Of a stretch of 8,510 bases of DNA, positions 5,925 through 8,510 are shown piece by piece (positions within the stretch are counted from its first letter, which is position 1; every line of letters begins with the position of its first letter). Origin of the DNA: JBGSOV01 sp964558715 (lineage in GTDB: Bacteria > Patescibacteriota > Gracilibacteria > CAIRYL01 > GCA-016699755); contig CAZLFD010000049.1 of assembly GCA_964558715.1 (NCBI GenBank), positions 1 to 8,510 on the forward strand. The letters run 5' to 3'. The notes below the pieces were generated by a model. It ran no database searches. It saw nothing but the letters and a program-made list of their open reading frames with translations, and was not told the DNA's origin. A program made the position numbers and the translations under genes.

Positions 5925-7067
5925 CTACTGTGTCGATTGCAAAGAATTCAATTCATATTCGGTCGGTGGTGGTGGCGGTGGCGGAGCCTCGGTGACGCTC
6001 GGTACATCGATCTGCGTTGGGGCAACTGGCGGTGGCGGAAGTATAGACTCTGTGGTTGTGGCGGGAATAGCTTCTAGCGGAATCGGTGAATCGCTATTTT
6101 TCCCTGACCCACCGTGTGATTCGCGAGGCGAAAGTGTAGTGGTATTATCTATGACATTTCGAGCGATTTCAAACGAGAAGCAGTGGCGTCCGAGCGGATG
6201 CTCCCACTGCTGATTCCAGTCGCCATAACCGTAGCCGGTCATTTCTTTGTCGTGCGTATTGTCGCGCTCAAAAGTTGCACACAGCTCGTATTCTCTGGTC
6301 GAGACCCGTCGGTATTCAAAACCATATTTCTCGAGCAATCGGGTATCGATATTTTGCCCATACTGAGCAGGTTTACTCATCAGTATTCCAAAAGATGCCG
6401 GAAGTTGGTTATTCGTACTGGCATAGCTCTCAACTGAGTAGTGTACATTTTGCAATTCACGTATGATGTTTTCATCGATTTGGCGTTGGCGGGCTTCGGT
6501 GGGCGTTTCAAAAATGGTAAACGCCCAAACAAGGGGCACCAATACCGCAACCCAATAAACTACTCCCCAAATGTTGTTCTTCCGGCACCGGATGGTGTCG
6601 GATTTGTTATTCATGTCGAGAAAGTAGTAGAGAAATATTCCACCGGCAATGGTGAATATCGTCAATGCTTTTAATAAAAAGCGGATTGTGATGGTGCCAT
6701 CTAAATATTCATTTAACACGGCAATCAGATCACCTAAGGTCACCGCTACAGCGATGAACATTACAATATATGTCAACCAGCGACGCACACCCGAATCGGC
6801 ATCGAGGTCTTTTTTTGAGATCGACCTGTTGATGAAGCGTGTTACAAAATAGTAAATGGGTGCCGCAATCACCAAGGTCGAAATACCGAATCTGACCGTA
6901 CTTTGTGAAAAACCACCGTAACCGGTTTCTTGCGGATAGTAGAACTCGATCAGCTCATACATAAGTGACCCTACTCCTGAGGCCACCAATGCAAGAGCAA
7001 AAAAACTGGTGAGATAATAAAACGCTTGTTGCGCAGAGTGCTGTGTCATCTTTTTCTTTGGCGGCAT
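5925..7067 (-). CDS. DUF5671 membrane protein with extracytoplasmic domain and proline-rich tail
   Basis: About 380 residues. Residues 14-151 fit the DUF5671 pattern: AFYYLTSFFALALVASGVG, then RRWLTYIVMFIAV, LGDLIAVLNEYLDG and RFLLKALTIFTIAGG. Membrane helices lie at about 16-40, 57-80, 97-120, 129-151 and 166-186. Basic loops (RFINRSISKK; RCRKN) and the KKK N-terminus place the N-terminus inside and everything after residue 186 outside. That outer part has a helix (RQRQIDENIIRELQNVHYSV), LPASF, YELCATF with Cys263, and WEHPLGRHCF with Cys296. It looks like a type II pseudopilin head without a leader peptide, and the two Cys could form a disulfide. From about 310 the tail is Ser/Thr/Pro-rich, with PPPP and PPPPPPP. 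The role is unknown; a cell-envelope sensor or scaffold is a guess. The start is uncertain: ATG 7067 has GGAGG about 14 bases upstream, while ATG 7088 and TTG 7133 are also in frame. The gene converges with cca. Confidence 0.85.
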   Translation of the reverse strand: MPPKKKMTQHSAQQAFYYLTSFFALALVASGVGSLMYELIEFYYPQETGYGGFSQSTVRFGISTLVIAAPIYYFVTRFINRSISKKDLDADSGVRRWLTYIVMFIAVAVTLGDLIAVLNEYLDGTITIRFLLKALTIFTIAGGIFLYYFLDMNNKSDTIRCRKNNIWGVVYWVAVLVPLVWAFTIFETPTEARQRQIDENIIRELQNVHYSVESYASTNNQLPASFGILMSKPAQYGQNIDTRLLEKYGFEYRRVSTREYELCATFERDNTHDKEMTGYGYGDWNQQWEHPLGRHCFSFEIARNVIDNTTTLSPRESHGGSGKNSDSPIPLEAIPATTTESILPPPPVAPTQIDVPSVTEAPPPPPPPTEYELNSLQSTQ

Positions 7068-7158
7068 AATCGTAAAAAATGCCTCCATAGCATCCGCCTG
7101 TTTGGTAAAAATTTCAAGTGGAATCCGTAGCAATCAGCAATTCGTCTCAAATGGAAAA

Positions 7159-7179
7159 GCAAACTGCAAACAGCAAACA
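7159..7179. repeat. three tandem 7-base units
   Basis: GCAAACT, GCAAACA and GCAAACA in a row (on the other strand TGTTTGC, TGTTTGC, AGTTTGC). They lie about 90 bases before the ATG of the DUF5671 gene, so a regulator site is possible but unproven. Confidence 0.45.
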
Positions 7180-7270
7180 GAATGGCCCTGATCCAGAAAC
7201 GTAATTATCCATTCTAACTAATGCAGAGTAATTGCATCCTCAGTCAAAAAAACGAGGCAGAGCCGCGCAG

Positions 7271-7317
7271 CGTCGTTACGAGGTTTCTTATTATCGCAAG
7301 AAACCGAAGCAATCCAG
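7271..7317. repeat. hairpin repeat of the CGAGG...GAAGCAATCC type
   Basis: A perfect eight-base stem GGTTTCTT (7282-7289)/AAGAAACC (7298-7305) with an eight-base loop. It is flanked by GTTACGAGG on the left and GAAGCAATCCAG on the right. These flanks resemble the dispersed GTCATTGCGAGG...GAAGCAATC repeat that I know from several bacterial groups. Family membership is from memory. Confidence 0.5.
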
Positions 7318-7340
7318 AAAACAAACAAAAAATCCCACCC

Positions 7341-7363
7341 GATTCCGGTCAAGCCGGAATGAC
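7341..7363. repeat. ATTCCGG/CCGGAAT hairpin repeat
   Basis: ATTCCGG (7342-7348)/CCGGAAT (7354-7360) is a perfect seven-base stem with loop TCAAG, followed by GAC. Read on the minus strand it begins GTCATTCCGGC, a common intergenic repeat form in environmental bacteria. On that strand a T-run (7332-7327) follows the stem after nine bases, too far for a good terminator. Confidence 0.5.
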
Positions 7364-7387
7364 TCTTCCTCTCTTTTGCATATCTGC

Positions 7388-7418
7388 TTGCTGTGTGATA
7401 GTAGTTGGGATGGATAAT
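7388..7418 (+). promoter_or_regulatory. weak promoter candidate for polX
   Basis: TTGCTG (7388-7393) and GATAAT (7413-7418) with a 19-base spacer, longer than ideal. The leader to the ATG at 7486 would be about 60 bases. The -35 core resembles those proposed for cca and the DUF1858 gene, all beginning TTGC. Confidence 0.25.
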
Positions 7419-7485
7419 TACACACAAACAAGATTTCCATTTTTCACTGCAATCCGTACACTCATCGATAGAAATCACTGTCCGC

Positions 7486-8454
7486 ATGCTCGCACTCGAA
7501 CTTCACAATGTTTTCGGCAAATATGCTGATGCTCTCGAAATATTGGGTGACAATCCGTTTCGCGTACGTTCGTATCGGCGCGTGGCACAAATGGTCGTCG
7601 AAATCGCCGATCACGACCTGCACACATTCTCAAAACAAGAGCTAAAAGCACTGCCGGGCATTGGCGAAGCAATCGCCCAAAAAATCATCGAATATCGTGA
7701 TAACGGAAAAATCGCTACTTTCGATAGGCAATACGAGCAGATTCCTGCCGGATTATTAGTCCTGCTCAAGATTCCGCACATCGGCCCCAAAAGTGTGAAT
7801 CACTTATGGCAAAAATTGGGTGTACATAATATGGATGACCTGCGACGTGTAATCGAAAACGGTGATTTAGAAAAACTCCCTGGGTTTGGCGAAAAGTCTG
7901 TTAAAAATATCCGCCATTCCCTCGAACTCGTCAAAAAAAGTGAAGACCGCATTCCCTATGCCGAGGCGAAAAAAATCGGCGATGCAGTCATCCGCTATCT
8001 CAAAAAATGCCCAGAAGTCATTCATGTTGAGATCGCCGGCAGTCTGCGGCGAAAAAAGGATTCCGTGGGCGATATCGATATCTTAGTCAGCAGTGTAAGC
8101 CCACAAATCGTTATCGATTATTTTGTCGCTCAACCGGATGTCGTCGAAATTCTGGCACGCGGCAGCACGAAAGGCTCGGTGCGCATCAGCTCATCTGGCC
8201 GGCAGGTCGACCTACGCGTGATTCCGCCAGAGAGTTTTGGCGCGGCTCTGCAGTATTTTACTGGCAATAAAGACCACAACGTCATTCTGCGCCAAGTCGC
8301 ACAAAAGCAAGATATGAAGCTCTCGGAATATGGGCTGTTTAAAGAAAGCAAGAAAATCGCCGGCGAGACCGAACAAGAAATCTACGACACCTTGGGTGTG
8401 CGCATGCCGAGCCCTGAAGAACGGGTCGGCAAGAATGAGCTCGGCCACAATTGA
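7486..8454 (+). CDS. polX: family X DNA polymerase lacking the PHP domain
   Basis: A 322-residue gap-filling repair polymerase of the Pol beta/PolX family. Residues 1-50 form the first helical part (NPFRVRSYRRVA). Three helix-hairpin-helix motifs lie at 53-75 (LPGIGEAIAQKI), 93-115 (IPHIGPKSVNHL) and 129-148 (LPGFGEKSVKNI). The palm has AGSLRRKK at 184-191, GDIDILVS with Asp196 and Asp198, and RQVDLRVIP with the third catalytic Asp242. YFTGNKDHNVILR and the EYGLF stretch close the polymerase core. The usual bacterial PolX, about 570 residues, continues into a PHP exonuclease domain. Here the protein ends a few residues after the LGLPYIPPELRE-like region (LGVRMPSPEERVG), and the 56 bases left in the window do not continue the frame. 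The ATG at 7486 begins the conserved domain; an upstream TTG (7405) is unlikely. No Shine-Dalgarno sequence is seen. The DUF5671 gene is divergent from it. Confidence 0.9.
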   Translation: MLALELHNVFGKYADALEILGDNPFRVRSYRRVAQMVVEIADHDLHTFSKQELKALPGIGEAIAQKIIEYRDNGKIATFDRQYEQIPAGLLVLLKIPHIGPKSVNHLWQKLGVHNMDDLRRVIENGDLEKLPGFGEKSVKNIRHSLELVKKSEDRIPYAEAKKIGDAVIRYLKKCPEVIHVEIAGSLRRKKDSVGDIDILVSSVSPQIVIDYFVAQPDVVEILARGSTKGSVRISSSGRQVDLRVIPPESFGAALQYFTGNKDHNVILRQVAQKQDMKLSEYGLFKESKKIAGETEQEIYDTLGVRMPSPEERVGKNELGHN

Positions 8455-8510
8455 GAATGGTCTTGTTGCACAAATAAGTTGAACAATAATTAAAAGAAGT
8501 GTACTAAAGA

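Larger units (their letters stand above)
7068..7485. other. gene-free gap between divergent genes, with repeats
   Basis: About 400 bases between the DUF5671 start and the PolX start. It holds three tandem seven-base units (7159-7179), a small ATGCA/TGCAT inverted pair (7221-7237), two hairpin repeats (7271-7317 and 7341-7363), and a weak promoter candidate for polX. The sequence is A-rich with no supported gene. No clear promoter for the DUF5671 gene was found. Confidence 0.5.

Noticed and set aside
7205..7213. TTATCCATT, similar to a DnaA box, near tandem heptamers (possible origin)
   Set aside because: A single partial match, no cluster of boxes, no dnaA/dnaN neighbours and no AT-rich unwinding region.
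7159..7363. CRISPR-like repeats
   Set aside because: The repeats are short, different from each other and not separated by regular spacers; no cas genes are present.
8452..8454. TGA at the end of polX read as a recoded amino acid
   Set aside because: Reading through gives only 12 codons to a TAA with no PHP similarity, and other genes here also end in TGA.

Overview
The window looks like a piece of chromosome from an uncultivated bacterium, most likely of the Patescibacteria/CPR radiation. The main reason is the membrane protein at 5925-7067, a DUF5671 domain followed by an extracytoplasmic module ending in W-x-H-x-x-G-x-x-C-F, a combination I associate with that group; the small separate genes and scarce Shine-Dalgarno sequences also fit. 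TGA ends five of the eight genes (864, 1811, 3361, 5780 and 8454 ends) without reading into neighbours, so this is the standard bacterial code, not the TGA=Gly code of Gracilibacteria/Absconditabacteria. The lineage is inferred from protein content only.

Layout. 98-862 (+) is an AT-richer orphan gene of unknown function. It runs tail to tail, with one base between stops, into a minus-strand pair: a polyprenyl-phosphate sugar-phosphotransferase-like protein (3061-1811) and a sugar-phosphate nucleotidyltransferase (1814-864), which overlap as ATGA. The pair would normally make an NDP-sugar and load a sugar phosphate onto the lipid carrier for surface glycan, but the transferase lacks the catalytic Asp-Glu pair. 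Next come a small DUF1858 redox-disulfide protein (3636-3361, -), divergent from ribonuclease HII (3683-4267, +), then the CCA-adding enzyme (4473-5780, +). The DUF5671 protein (7067-5925, -) converges on the CCA gene. Last is a family X DNA polymerase (7486-8454, +) that ends where its PHP exonuclease domain should begin.

RNase HII, the CCA enzyme and PolX are information-processing genes, but they do not form one operon; each has its own upstream gap.

The larger non-coding gaps are rich in short palindromic sequences of at least four kinds: G/C-run palindromes (3123-3148 and an inverted pair at 5831-5917), a decayed branched GTAG...CTAC element (4332-4389), a CGAGG...GAAGCAATCC hairpin element (7271-7317) and an ATTCCGG/CCGGAAT hairpin (7341-7363). 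These resemble dispersed REP/MITE-type repeats of environmental bacteria. I see no rRNA, tRNA, CRISPR array, transposase or phage gene. I did not find a clearly new system; the best leads are the degenerate transferase with its coupled partner, the PHP-less PolX, the DUF5671/pseudopilin-like membrane protein and the repeat-filled gaps.
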